From contig CM044306.1 in assembly GCA_024291935.2 (NCBI GenBank), positions 18,671,001-18,735,000 on the forward strand: DNA of 64,000 nt. The letters run 5' to 3'. This DNA is from Okapia johnstoni. Lineage: Eukaryota; Chordata; Mammalia; Artiodactyla; Giraffidae. This document shows positions 1 to 14,449 of the stretch, piece after piece. Made by a program: the position numbers and the translations under genes. Below the pieces are notes generated by a model that saw nothing but the letters and a program-made list of their open reading frames with translations, ran no database searches and was not told where the DNA came from. Position 1 is the stretch's first letter. Each line of letters opens with the position of its first letter.

Positions 1-39
1 TGCCACTTTTTTTCTTCCCCAAGAGTTCATATCATGGAA

Positions 40-115
40 AGCATGGCAAATAGATGGGGAAACAGTGGCTGACTTTATTTTGGGGGCTTCCAAAATCACC
101 ACAAATAGTGTGCCA
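40..115 (+). repeat. BovB (RTE) LINE fragment
   Basis: A short stretch matches the BovB reverse-transcriptase region also present at 43,150-43,230 in this window (GCAAATAGATGGGGAAACAG and the following CTCCAAAATCAC-like block). It is truncated on both sides. Confidence 0.6.
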
Positions 116-410
116 GCATCAATATGATGTTGTGTTACACTGCAACCTGGACAATAAAAAATTACACAAGTTCTGTGGGATAAAAGTCTAAACAAAGTGT
201 TAGTTCATGTCATGTTTCAACCTTCTTAAGACAAAAAAAATAAAATAAGAACTAACACTCAAGGTGGTGATTTCCCACTACAAACTGAACTTTTTTGAAA
301 TGACAAGTAAGGTGAAACCTGAAAAACTACATAGAAGAACATAATTTTGACAGTACGCACTGACATTTAACACCGAGGTAATCTAAACATTGAAAAATGT
401 CTTGCTTAAG

Positions 411-426
411 TCTATCTTTTATTACC
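411..426 (-). terminator. snRNA 3' box
   Basis: The minus strand reads GGTAATAAAAGATAGA, beginning 19 nt past the U2 3' end. Its AAAGATAGA core fits the 3'-box pattern AAARNNAGA that directs Integrator-dependent 3'-end formation of Pol II snRNAs. The usual GTTT part is degenerate (GTAAT). Confidence 0.65.
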
Positions 427-444
427 AAAAATACTCCCCCAAGG

Positions 445-632
445 GGATGCACCGTTTCGGGAAGTACTGCAATACCAGATCGATGCGTGGAGTGGACAGA
501 GCAAGCTCCTATTCCAACTCCCTGCTTCAAAAACCCATTTAATATATTGTTCTCAGATAGAGAACGTATCAGATATTAAACTGATAAGAACAGATACTAC
601 ACTTGATCTTAGCCAAAAGGCCGAGAAGCGAT
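445..632 (-). ncRNA. RNU2: U2 small nuclear RNA gene (divergent copy)
   Basis: U2 snRNA pairs with the intron branch point in the major spliceosome. The minus strand from 632 reads as U2 for its full 188-nt length. The first ~65 nt, including the branch-point-pairing GTAGTA and the U6-pairing segment, match my recollection of human U2 with no difference. About a dozen substitutions lie in the remaining two thirds. Stem IIa (549-554 with 560-565) carries a C-G to U-A double change, and the base of stem IV (479 with 457) carries another, so pairing is kept. The Sm site (527-534) reads GTTTTTGA where human U2 has ATTTTTGG. A proper snRNA promoter and 3' box flank it, which argues against a processed pseudogene. 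It could be a functional variant, or a decaying gene copy at the edge of a U2 array; human U2 genes also lie near BRCA1. Confidence 0.9.
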
Positions 633-674
633 ACCGAGTCATCGCCCCCTCGCTGTCACCGTCCTGCTGTCGTG

Positions 675-693
675 CATGTTGCACTCAGTGTTA
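675..693 (-). promoter_or_regulatory. Proximal sequence element (PSE) of the U2 gene
   Basis: Read on the minus strand this is TAACACTGAGTGCAACATG, at -43 to -61 relative to the U2 start at 632. It agrees at roughly twelve of sixteen defined positions with the vertebrate snRNA PSE consensus, in the window where SNAPc binds. No TATA box lies between it and the start, as expected for a Pol II snRNA gene. The spacing is the stronger evidence, because the match is imperfect. Confidence 0.6.
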
Positions 694-858
694 ACCGGGT
701 CCCCGCTCACTCCAGGTCTCCTTTCCTTTGCTTCGTGGACACTAGTGTGAATGGTATTGTACTGGACTCTCGTGCAGGTTTTTTATTCTCTACATTGTAG
801 GAGAGAATTTATATACCTGCTGCAACTTTGTCAATCTCTAGCGGAGGCGCCATTTCTA

Positions 859-875
859 ATTTGCATGCCCCGCCC
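859..875 (-). promoter_or_regulatory. Distal sequence element: octamer plus GC box of U2
   Basis: ATTTGCAT at 859-866 is a perfect Oct-1 octamer, and CCCCGCCC at 868-875 is an adjoining Sp1 box. They lie about 230 bp upstream of the U2 start. Octamer plus Sp1 at this distance is the known architecture of the vertebrate U2 enhancer. Confidence 0.8.
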
Positions 876-999
876 TTTCGCGAGGGTGGGTGTAGCCTTC
901 CGGGTCGACAGCCCCCGTCTCCGCATGGTTTCTGCGCGCATGAGCGGAAGCTCGGCTGGGGCGGAGCTCTTCCTTGACAAAGGCTCTTGCTGAAAGGCA

Positions 1000-1365
1000 G
1001 GATTTGGAGATGTTGGGGTTCGGCGAACCGAGGAGGGGGTCTGTGAAACTGACCGGCCGACTGGTCCGAGTACGAAAAAAGTCATCTGGTCTTCCCTGTG
1101 AAAACAACAGGGTCCCACGGATTGGCTCTGTCCAGCCACAACCCACTCGGACGGAGCCTGGGAGTCTGCGAGGTTATGTCTACTGTCTCCTGCCAGGGGC
1201 TATCGAGAGAACTTGAGACCCGAGATGTGGCTCTCCGAGTACTGCTGCCCTGTTGTCAGAACCCCTGCCCTGCCCTGGCTGCAGGCCCATAGGGCAAACC
1301 CCTTAACCTCCAGAGCTCTAATTCCCCAGCTGAGAGGTGGAAACCTTAAAGCCTATCTTGTGGGG
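1000..1365. other. Unique sequence upstream of the U2 enhancer
   Basis: No gene or repeat is recognised here. The first part is fairly CpG-containing and continues the U2 5' flank. The short open frames on both strands show no family resemblance. Confidence 0.4.
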
Positions 1366-2185
1366 TTGTTGTTGTTCAGCCCCTCAGTCGTATCCAACTC
1401 TTTGCGACCCCATGGACTGCAGCGCGGCAGGCTTCCCTGGCCTTCACCGTCTCCCAGAACTTGCCCAGATGCATGTCCATTGAGTCGGTGATGCCATCCA
1501 ACCATCTCATCCTCTGTCGTCACCTTCTTCTGCCTTCAATCTTTCCCAGCATCGGGGTCTTTTCTAATGAGTTGGCTCCTTACATCAGGTGGCCAAAGTA
1601 TTGGAGCTTCAACTTCAGCATCAGTCCATCCAATGAATATTCAGGATTGATTTCCTTTAGTACTGACTGGTTTGATCTCTTTGCAGTCCAAGGGACTCCC
1701 AAGAGTCTTCTCCAACACCACAGGACAAAAGCATCAATTCTTTGGCGCTCAGCCATCTTTATGGTCCAACTCTCACATCCATACACTACTACTGGAAAAC
1801 TCATAGTTTTGACTAGACAGACCTTTGCTGGCAAAGTAATGTCTCTGCTTTTTAATACGCTGTCTAGGTTTGTCATAGCTTTTCTTCCAAGGAGCAAGTG
1901 TCTTTTAATTTCATGGCTGCAGTCACCATCTGCAGTGATTTTGGAGCCCAAGAAAAATCTGTCACTGTTTCTATTGTTTCTCCATCTATTTGCCATGAAG
2001 TGATGGGACCGGATGCTACTGATCTTAGTTTTTTGAATGCTGAGTTTTAAGCCAGTTTTTTCACTCTCCTTTTTCACCTTCATCAAGAGGCTCTTTAGTT
2101 CCTCTCCACTTTCTGCCATCAGAGTAGTGTCACCTGTTTATCTTAAGTTATTGATGTTTTTCCTGGCAATCTTGAATCCAACTTG
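1366..2185 (-). repeat. BovB LINE 3' part
   Basis: Antisense BovB. Its 3' end starts at about 1366 (the tail shared with Bov SINEs: GTCGTATCCAACTCTTTG) and it runs back into the reverse-transcriptase C-terminal coding part near 2,150. A 179-codon minus-strand frame (1580-2119) is a BovB remnant, not a host gene. The element is heavily 5'-truncated and cannot be mobile. Confidence 0.9.
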
Positions 2186-2929
2186 AGGGCATACAAAGGG
2201 AGCTAAGGAAGTGACCTTGGTTTAGTAATGTAGAATGTGGGTCCTGGTGTCCAACCAATGAGGTTCCAATGAAGGTGGCATAGCTGTGACACTGAAACAA
2301 CTGAGCAGTTGTATCGCAGAGAGACAACGCAATAAGAAACATTGTTTGGGCCAAGGTTTGCACTAAGTGTTTTCCTTATATCAGACTTTCAAAGTTTACC
2401 TACAGATGGACTGGTTGAGACAGAGAAGCTAAGCAGCTCTGCCTAAGACCACACAGGGGAAGAGGACAAATCCATCTGAAGCCAAGAGTATGGGACCTAG
2501 AAAAGGGCAAAGAAAGAGCCATTCTTGTGTGTCCAGCCCAGTATAAGAGTAAGTGTTGCTGAGCCTGACACACAGGTCTTCTGTAGAGAGATAAGAACAA
2601 GCTGTCTGGTGCAGCAGTTAAAAGCAGAGACTTGGAACACCTGACCTCTAATCCCTGTTTACCTGTTAATAGTCACATGGCCTCGTGGTGACTTGACCTC
2701 CTCGTTTAACCCTCTGTCTTCAATATATTATCTGTAAATTGGAGACAATGAGATGAGAAATTCCTAGACATAATCTTAGGAATTGTGAGACATGCCTGGC
2801 ATATAGTTAACATGTAAGAACAAGCATTAGGGAAAATACCTCAGGCAGGTCACTTCTCTGTAGCTTAGCCTCTTCATCTAGAAAATGAGAATATTAACAT
2901 GTAATCCTGTGCTTAATCTTCCCTCACTC

Positions 2930-3155
2930 ACCCAGGGCCCCTACTCTCCCTTACCTGGTTTTATTTTACTCCATAGCATGTATCACCTGACATTTTATTC
3001 ATTTATATGTTGCTTTTAGCGTAATAGTATGTAAAGTGCAGAACAGAGACCTTTGTCTGTTTTATCCACATTTATATCCTCAATCTTTAGAATAAGGTCT
3101 GGCATATAATAGGCATTTAGTATATTTTGCCTAAATAAATAAATGCATAAATATT
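2930..3155 (+). repeat. L2 LINE 3' end
   Basis: Shows the typical order of L2 3' blocks: a 'catagcatgtatcacctgacatt' type stretch, a 'gtctgttttatcc' block, then a 'ggcatataataggca' block and an AT-rich TAAATAAATAAA tail. Old and diverged. Confidence 0.55.
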
Positions 3156-3969
3156 AAATAATGCGATTTGTACAAAGAGAAAGAGATCAGTGAACCTCCC
3201 GGCTTGTAGTAATTATTATGATACTGTGTTTCACTACATTTTGGCTTGCTTCCATGTTTATCAGGCCATCTTGTGTTCACTAGTTAAGTTTCCTGTGTAT
3301 TTTGATCTTGGGAATGGGGTGCCTTGGGTTGAAGACATGCATGGTCTGTGATTGTGAAGGAGTATCTCCCTTTGTAAATGAATGACTTAGCCTTCTGGTT
3401 CATGCACCACCTTCTTGTGAGTTTGGTTAATGTGAGTCAGTGCACCTCAGCCAGATCACATCCATGTGTACAGACCAAAGTGCCTATAAAAATTCAGGCA
3501 ACATCAGGGGTGTGGCTGACTGGCGAACCTTTGTCCAAGTATCCTCCAGTCTCACTATGGACCCAGTTATCACTGATGCCAGGGAGCTGAAAATGATAAA
3601 TGAGAACAGAGACTGGAAGAGCACAGACAGACTTCTCAGCCAGCACAGCGCCTGTTTCCCACAGCCTTGCCCAACCATGTTATCAAACTTTTGCATACTA
3701 TCCAAAATTATCTCTTACTGTGAGCAAGGTTGTACAATTTTTCATTTGCTTGAGATTCATTATTATTTTCTGTGAATTGAGTGTTCATATCCTTTGCCCA
3801 TTATCCTTTGAATTGTTGATATTTTTGCATTTCCATCTCTAACCTACTTCACATGTGTCCTACTACTTGAATTCACATATAGATCTGACTTTATTTTTCC
3901 TGGATGGCTACTCAGTTGTCCCACCATCATATATAAAATAGCCCATCTCCTCATCAGTTTCAAGTGCCA

Positions 3970-4282
3970 TCTTTTTTTTTATTTTGGCCATGCCCCATAG
4001 CATGAGGGATCTTAGTTCCCTGATCAGGGACTGAATCCATGCCCCCTGAATTGGAAGCTCGGAATCTTAACCAGTGGACTGCCCCAGAAATCCCTCAGAT
4101 GCCACCTTTATCATATTAAGAAGTCTATATGTGATACTTCCCTGGCAGTCCAGTGGTTTAGAATCTGCCTTCCAATGCAGGGGACAGGGGTTCAGTTCCT
4201 GATCAGAGAACTAAGAGCCCATATGTTATGGGGCAATTAAGCCTCTGCACCACAACGAAGAGTCAGAGCAGCAAAAAAAAGT
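3970..4282. repeat. Two artiodactyl tRNA-Glu SINE fragments
   Basis: 3970-4097 is antisense, starting with a T-rich tail and ending with the reversed 'ttccctggtggtcc' head. 4133-4282 is sense, starting ACTTCCCTGGCAGTCCAG and ending in an A-run. They face each other across about 35 bp. Confidence 0.8.
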
Positions 4283-5302
4283 CTGTATGTGTGTATTTCT
4301 GGACTTCTCTTTTAAAAAAATGTTTTTGTGATATCCTGTTTTTTAGATTCTTGATTGAACTGATTCTTTGGTATCACACCTACTCTGTGCGTGCCACTGT
4401 GTGGGTCCTGGGACCACACAGGTGGGCATGATCTTTCCCGTGTGGTCAGCAAGGCGCACCTGCCCGGGCTCTGCCATTCCTCCTCTGCCTGCCACTCAAC
4501 CATGTCCACTGCTCTTTGCTACTATGGAAGCCTGTGACAATCAGATAAGGTCTGCCCACGCCAAGGCTGCCAACTCGGAGTGCTTCTGAGTGTTCCATTC
4601 TTGGGCATCAGAGGTCTGCCTGACCCCTGCCAGCTGGGGAGGACACCTCTTCAAGTCCAGGCTCACTGTGTCTGATTTTCCTGGCCCTGCAGCAGCCTTA
4701 CCTTCACCTCAATTTTGACCCTGTCCTTTTGGATGGCTCCCTCAGGTTCTTTTCATCACTTGTCAGCTTCCACAACTAGTTGAAGAGACCTGGAGGGAAA
4801 TACCATCTTGTTTTCTCCTAATCTTCTCTCCCTACTCTCTGACCCCATCCTCTTGCCTTCAGTTCTCTCTCCCTCCTTCTCCTTTTTCCCAGTCACAGAA
4901 CAAAAAGCTTTCACTTTTATGACTTGCAACAGAACTAGATCCATTTGTCTGTCTTTGCAGTGGGAAAAGGAGATGGCTTTTCCCGGCAACATGATCAGGG
5001 GTGTGCATGGGCCAGCAGAATGTCTGCTCCTCACCCCTCACCTTGAATGTGCTGGGGATCCTGGCACACAATAAGTGTTTGTGTACTAGAGAGCCAGTGT
5101 CCTGTCCAACTAGACTGGATCCATAAAACTTGTTGGGCTCAATCAAGAGCTGGGCTTTTCAAAACTTGCCTGGCATTATTGAGCCTCAGTGAGTGCCTCC
5201 AAATACCCACATTTTCTTTTTGGTCTTTCAGCAGCCCTAAACAGAAGGTGTCACACTCAATAATGATGCCTAATTTCCTCCATTCCAAGATGCACATCCA
5301 TG

Positions 5303-5633
5303 TTTTTTTTAAAGAATAGTTTCATTTATTATTTTTGGCTGTGCTGGATATTCGTTGATGCTCAAGCTTTCTTTAGTTGAAGAGAACCAGGCTACTCTCT
5401 AGCTGTGGTGTGTGAGCTTCTCATTGTGGTGATTTTTGTTGTTGCAGTGCACGGGCGCTAGGCATGAGGGATTCAATAATCATGGCTCCTGGGCTCCAGA
5501 GAGCAAGCTCAGTAGTTGTGGCACATGGGCTGAGTTGCTCCACGGCATGTGGGATCTATCCGAATCAAGGATTGAACCCATGTCTCCTGCATTGGCACGT
5601 GGATTCTTTACCACAGAGCCACCAGAGAAGCCC
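5303..5633 (-). repeat. Full-length artiodactyl tRNA-Glu SINE
   Basis: Antisense copy running from the T-rich tail (5305) through the 'ctctagttg' body to the reversed head 'accagagaagccc' near 5633. Frames across it are SINE noise. Confidence 0.8.
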
Positions 5634-5904
5634 TATTTTTCACATATTTATATCTCAGAAACCAGGATGCACCTTACATTTGATGCCAGGAGAAAGCACT
5701 GCCAGTGTTTACATGGCAGCATGTCTAGAGAAAACAAGGGCACCTCTCATGAATGATGACATCTTAAATTCGTGAAATACTATAATAAAAAAAAAGCCTC
5801 TGTTTATTGTGTCACATGGATTATTTCCTTTAGTCATCACAACCCCTCTAGGATAGAGAGATTATTACCCCTACCCTGCAGAAGAGGAAACTGATCAGGG
5901 TTCT

Positions 5905-6110
5905 GAAAGCGAAAGTCACTCAGTTGTGTCCAACTCTTTGTGACCCCCATGGACTACACAGTCCATGGAATTCTCCAGGCCAGAAGACTGGAGTGGGTAG
6001 CCTTTCCCTTCTCCAGGGGATCTTCCCAACCCAGGAATCTAACTGGGGTCTCCTGCATTGCAGCCAGATTCTTTATCAACTGAGCTATCAAGGAAACCCT
6101 GATTCCAGGA
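5905..6110 (-). repeat. Bov-tA SINE
   Basis: Antisense Bov-tA carrying the BovB-shared tail (GTGTCCAACTCTTTGTGACC) followed by the tRNA-like head read in reverse (CTGAGCTATCAAGGAAACCC). Confidence 0.85.
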
Positions 6111-6627
6111 AGCCCTGATCAGAGTAGTAGAGCAGCTAGATCACATTCCCACACCTAATAAGTAATGCAGCTGCTATTTCACAAGATTTACCTGGTCCAC
6201 ACATCTAACTATACTTTGTTCCCTCCACAACAAAAGATTATGGGTCTTGTATACTAACAAGCTTTATTAAAAGATGCAAATGTCCAAGGGACTACAATCA
6301 GGTAGCAGCACGAGAAAGCTCTCCAAGGGCTGATATGAGTTAAAATCCAGATTGGAAGGAGTGAAGTGGGACATGGAGTAGAATATAGAGCTGGAAGGAG
6401 CTCTGAGGTCAGAGATGGGGTTGGGAGAGGCAGGGTGTACAGGAGAAGCAGGAGAGAGGCTCCGAAAGAGAGATGAGAAGGGAGGGGGCACAGTCTTGGC
6501 AGATTTACCCTGAAAATCCTTCCTCTGGCAGGACAGGCTCAGAGGGTTGAAAACAGTTCCCCAAATTCAGCCCAACCCACCTCCCCCACCCTGAGCATCT
6601 CTGCATCTGAACCCTATTCTTTCTACG

Positions 6628-6824
6628 GTACACGTGTGTCCAACCCTTTGTGACCCCATGGACTGTAGCCCACTAGGCCCCTCTGTCCATGGAATTTCCC
6701 AGGCAAGAGTACTGGAGTGGGTTGCCATGCTGTCCTCCAGGGGATCTTCCCGACCAAGGGATGGAGCCTGCATCTCCTGCATTGGCAGGTGGATTCTATA
6801 CCACTGAGCCACCTGGGAAGCCCT
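6628..6824 (-). repeat. Bov-tA SINE
   Basis: Antisense copy from 'cgtgtgtccaaccctttgtg' to the reversed head 'gagccacctgggaagccc'. Confidence 0.85.
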
Positions 6825-7142
6825 CTTTCTAGGGTAGAAAGAGAGGAAGAGGGAAACTGAGAAACAAAGGGATACAAACAGAAACCTACTACCTCTTTTG
6901 CCCATTTAATTATTGAGACAGTCAAGTGCCTTTCCCTTCCTCTTATAATAGTTATTTTCCACCTAAATGTCCGTAGAATTAGTTTATAGGAAGACATACG
7001 TGTTGTGAAAATAAATGTCCAGTGACAAGCCTCAGCTTCACATTTTGTGTCTGGAAAACTTAGTGCATCTATTGTTGCATATAACACCCCTGGGTGCTAA
7101 CAGGAGAAGGGAGTAGCACCTCTTTTAAAAAGGAAGAAAAAG

Positions 7143-8150
7143 GGAATTTTCTGGTGGTCCAGTGGTTAAGAATCCGCCTTCCAATACAGGGGATGTGGGT
7201 GAGTTCAAACCCTAATTGGGGAACTAAGATCCCATAGGACTTCCCTAGTGGTGCTAGTGGTGAAGAACCCACCTGGCAATGCAAGAGACATAAGAGACTT
7301 GGGTTTGATCCCTGGGTTGGGAAGATCCTATGGAGGAGGAAATGGCAGCCCTCTCCAGTATTCAGGCTTCCCTGGTGGCTCAGACGGTAAAGAATCCACC
7401 TGAAATGTGGGAGACCTGGGTTTGATTCCTGGGTTGGGAATATCCTCTGAAGCAGGGCAAGGCAACCCACTCCAGTATTCTTGCCTGGAGGATCCCCGTG
7501 GACAGAGCAGCCTGGGGAAACTACATGCTACAACTGCTGAGCCCTCCATGCTCTGGAGCCCTTGTGCCCCAACAAAGATCCGTTGTACTGCAACCAAGAC
7601 CCAATGTAGGGCTTCTTTGGTCACTCAGAGGTAAAGAATCCACCTGAAATGTGGGAGACCTGGGTTTGATTCCTGGGTTGGGAATATCCCCTGAAGCAGG
7701 GCAAGGCAACCCACTCCAGTATTCTTGCCTGGAGGATCCCCGTGGACAGAGCAGCCTGGGGAAACTACATGCTACAACTGCTGAGCCCTCCATGCTCTGG
7801 AGCCCTTGTGCCCCAACAAAGATCCGTTGTACTGCAACCAAGACCCAATGTAGGGCTTCTTTGGTCACTCAGAGGTAAAGAATCCACCTGTGAATGCAGG
7901 AGACAGGGGTTGGATTCCTGATCCAGGAAGATCCCACATGCCTTGAAGCAACTAAGCTTGTGGGCCACAACTACTGAGCCTGTGCTCTAGAGCCCAGGAG
8001 CTGCAACTACTGAGCCCACGCACAGCAACTACTGAAGCCCAAGTGCCCTGGAATCCTTGCTCGGCTACAAGAGAAGCCACTGCAATGAGAAGCCAGAGCA
8101 GCAACAAAGACCCGGCACAGCCAAAATTAAAAAAAATAAAATAAAAAAAA
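7143..8150 (+). repeat. Chain of sense SINEs with A/T-rich tail
   Basis: At least three SINE heads follow one another (7143, 7239 and 7367), then a 244-bp duplicated block (separate entry), then a near-full artiodactyl SINE body from about 7875 to an AAATAAAATAAAAA tail around 8125-8150. The open frames here are repeat-derived. Confidence 0.8.
7387..7874 (+). repeat. 244-bp tandem duplication, two copies
   Basis: Units 7387-7630 and 7631-7874 are almost identical. The clearest difference is TCCTCTGAAG against TCCCCTGAAG, and a third partial start follows at 7875. Because the unit boundary lies in the repeated SINE head (GTAAAGAATCCACCTG), unequal pairing between SINE heads is the likely cause. 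Confidence 0.9.
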
Positions 8151-8959
8151 TCCAACACGGCCAAATAAATAAATATTACCAAAACTTTAAATAGGAAAAG
8201 AGAGATGTAGCAAGGTTCACAGACCCACTGGCTCCTCAACAGAACTGGGGCAACCCTATCAGCCAGCCATAGCCAGGTTCCCCCTGTGATGGCAGGCACT
8301 TCCCGCACATCCCATGGTGTCTTCCAATGACTTTCAGAGGAGAGGATCAGAGATGTTGAGTGACCTGCCTAAGTTCTCCTAGCTAATAGGTGACACAGCC
8401 AGGATTCAACCAAAGTCAGTCTGATTCCAGAACCCTAAGTGACTTCAGTACACCAGTTGCCTGAATTGACAGACTCTCTACGAACCTGTTCTCTGGTTCA
8501 AGGGCTGTATCCTGCACCCTCCCTCCACCAGCGCAGTGTTACAGGGTGAGGCTGTGTTCGAAGCCCCTTTTTCACCCATGTCCTTGCCTTGTTTCCAGCT
8601 GCAATCAGCCTCTGCTGTTTCTAGAAAAATTTATATCGGTGGGGAAAGGCCAATAATCTACCTGATGAAATGACCCCCTGTTCTAGCCTCTCCACCTACT
8701 GGAGATGCAAGGAGTTCCAAATGAATTTCCCCAGAGTGTGTCACTAATACGTGGGGTGATTTGAGCTCAAGGCAATGGAGGCCCCAAAGACCCAGGAAGA
8801 GCTTTTTTTTTTTTTTCTATCTCTCACTCAATTGCCTAAAAGAATTTAGACAGGGGGCTTGTCTCAGAGAGAGTTATTATCAAAGAGAACTTTTATCTGA
8901 GAGACTCATCTGCACAGCAGGGCAAACATCTCATTACCAAACACATGATCTCTTTTTGT

Positions 8960-9458
8960 CCTGTGATTTACCCTCCTCTGTTTTTGTTTTTTTTTTTAAT
9001 TTGGTTGCACCGGGTCTTAGCTGTGGCACACAGGCATGTGAACTCAAGTTGTGGCATTCGAATGCCTAAGTTGCAGCATGCAGGATCTATTTCCCTGACC
9101 AGGGATCGAACCTGGCCCCCCTGCATTGGGAGCATGGTGTCTTAACCACTGGACCACCAGAGAAGTACCCCTTCCTCAGTTTTGAAGCCCTAAGCTCTTA
9201 TCCCATTCCTTAGCTCAGAATGGCATATAAGCCTCAACTGTCCTTGGGTCTCATATTCTTTTTAAGAAATATTTATTTTATTTTTATTTTTGGCTGAATC
9301 AGCTCTTACCTGCTAAGCTTGGGCTTCTCTCTAGTTGATGTACCTGGGCTTAGTTGCCCTGGGGCATGTGAAATCTTACTTCCCCTACCAGGAATGAAAC
9401 CCGAATTGCCTTCATTGGAAGGTAGATTCTTCACCACTGGACTACAAGGGGAAGTCCC
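8960..9458 (-). repeat. Two antisense artiodactyl SINEs
   Basis: 8960-9170 and 9262-9458 each start with a T-rich tail and end with the reversed 'ggaccaccagagaag' or 'ggactacaaggggaagtccc' head. The 90 bp between them look unique. Confidence 0.8.
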
Positions 9459-9528
9459 AGGCCCTTATATTCTTATGGGATCCCTGAATATATGTAATTA
9501 CACTTGTTTTGCTCCTGTTCATCTGTCT

Positions 9529-9752
9529 TAGGGGTTTCCAACGGGGCTTAGTGGTAAAGAATCTGCCTGCCAATGGAGGAGATGCTGGAGACATGGGTTC
9601 GATCCCTGGATTGGGAAGATCCCCTGGAGGAGGAAATGGCAACCCACTCCAGTATTCTTACCTGGGAAATTCCATGGACAAAGGAGTCTGGGCAGGCTGC
9701 AGTCCATGGAACTGCAAAGAGTTGGACACAACTGAGGGCCTGAGCATCCATG
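9529..9752 (+). repeat. Bov-tA SINE
   Basis: Sense copy: head near 9533, then the 'ggcaacccactccagtattc' block, ending 'gagttggacacaactgag'. Confidence 0.85.
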
Positions 9753-9869
9753 CATGCAATCTGTCTTGTGTCCATTTGAGTATTAGACCAGCCAAAGAAA
9801 CTAGAAGCCCAGAGGATGAATTTTTCCTCCTCAACAGGATGCAAATTAGGTAGGATAATAAATAATCCT

Positions 9870-10030
9870 AACCTGTAGCTCAGCAGTTTTATACTTCATT
9901 TCATATATTTCTCATCTATTAATCCATTTGATCCTGTGTGAACCCTGTGAGGACGGTAACAAGTACTACATTTCTGGTTTTCCAGGTGAGGAAATGGAGT
10001 CTCAGAGAGGTAAGACTGGGCTCAAGTTCA
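9870..10030 (+). repeat. MIR-like ancient SINE remnant
   Basis: The stretch 'aaccctgtgaggacggtaac ... gaggaaatggagtctcagag' resembles a MIR core and tail. Diverged and short, so tentative. Confidence 0.4.
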
Positions 10031-10147
10031 GAAGAAGAGATAGAGGGTTGACTTGAGCCCAGCATATTAAATCCCCAGGACTAGGGTAATTTCTAATAAG
10101 CCACCTTGTATTCACAGAGCTCAGACCCCGGTGAAAGTTAGTTGGAT

Positions 10148-10442
10148 TTTTTTTTAATTAATTAAAAATTTTTGTGTGTGTGGCTGTGCTGGGTCTTTGT
10201 TGCTGTGCTTGGGCTTTCTCTAGTTGTTGAGAGCCGAGGCTACTCTTTAGTTGTGGTACGCGGGCTTCTTATTGTGGTGGCTTCTCTTGTTATGGAGCAT
10301 AGGCCCTAGGTTCATGGGTTTCAGTAGCTGTGGCGCACAGGCTTAGTTGCCATGGCAAGTGGAATCTTCCTGGACAAGGGATCAAACCCATGTCCCCTGC
10401 ATTGGCAGGTGGATCCTTAACCGTTGGACCACCAGGGAAGTC
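10148..10442 (-). repeat. Artiodactyl tRNA-Glu SINE
   Basis: Antisense full-length copy from the T/A-rich tail to the reversed head 'gttggaccaccagggaagtc'. It ends about 480 bp upstream of the CCDC200 start codon. Confidence 0.85.
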
Positions 10443-10814
10443 CTTGCATTTTCTTGACTCAGCACAGGGGGAGGAGATGGAGGACTAAGGGAGGAGGAGA
10501 GGGAGAGGTCAGCAGACGGCCAGATGAAGATGCTGAAATCCTGGGGTGGGTAGGAGAAAGAAACCAGAGAGAAAAGTCAGACCACTTGGGAATTGTCCCT
10601 GGGGTCCACTGAAACTCAAAGCTAAGGTGGAAAGGTGTCTTCTACTTGCTCAGGGCCCCAGAGAGAAAGGTGCAGAAAGGTGCTTTACAGATGTTCCCTG
10701 GGAGGCTTGGGAAGAACACCTCCTGCCTTCCCAAGGCAGGGGAGGGGGCCCTGCCCAGTTGCCCTGGTGGTGATCACATTGTGAGGTGGTTCTGGTTAGA
10801 GGTCACGGGGTTGA

Positions 10815-14306
<3,492 letters not shown>

Positions 14307-14443
14307 TTCAGAAATAGACCCCAAGATCCCACTGGCCATCAGCAAAAAATCAGATAAGCGACCCAATCTTCTTACCACCCAGCAACACCTCCACTTCAAA
14401 AGCCAGTCCCTCCTGATCCACTCTGGCAGAGGAGTGAGCCAGG

Positions 14444-14449
14444 AATAAA
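14444..14449 (+). terminator. Poly(A) signal of CCDC200 (proximal)
   Basis: AATAAA lies 138 bp after the CCDC200 stop codon. A transcript ending near 14,465 would have a short 3' UTR and would not reach TMEM106A. Confidence 0.55.

Noticed and set aside
1580..2119. 179-codon minus-strand open frame
   Set aside because: It is a remnant of the BovB reverse-transcriptase C-terminus, not a host gene.
7387..7874. Directly repeated units as a CRISPR-like array
   Set aside because: Two 244-bp units from SINE sequence with no short repeat/spacer pattern; the genome is mammalian.
7143..8150. tRNA-like boxes within the SINE chain
   Set aside because: They are tRNA-Glu-derived SINE heads, not tRNA genes; no cloverleaf with intact anticodon arm was seen.
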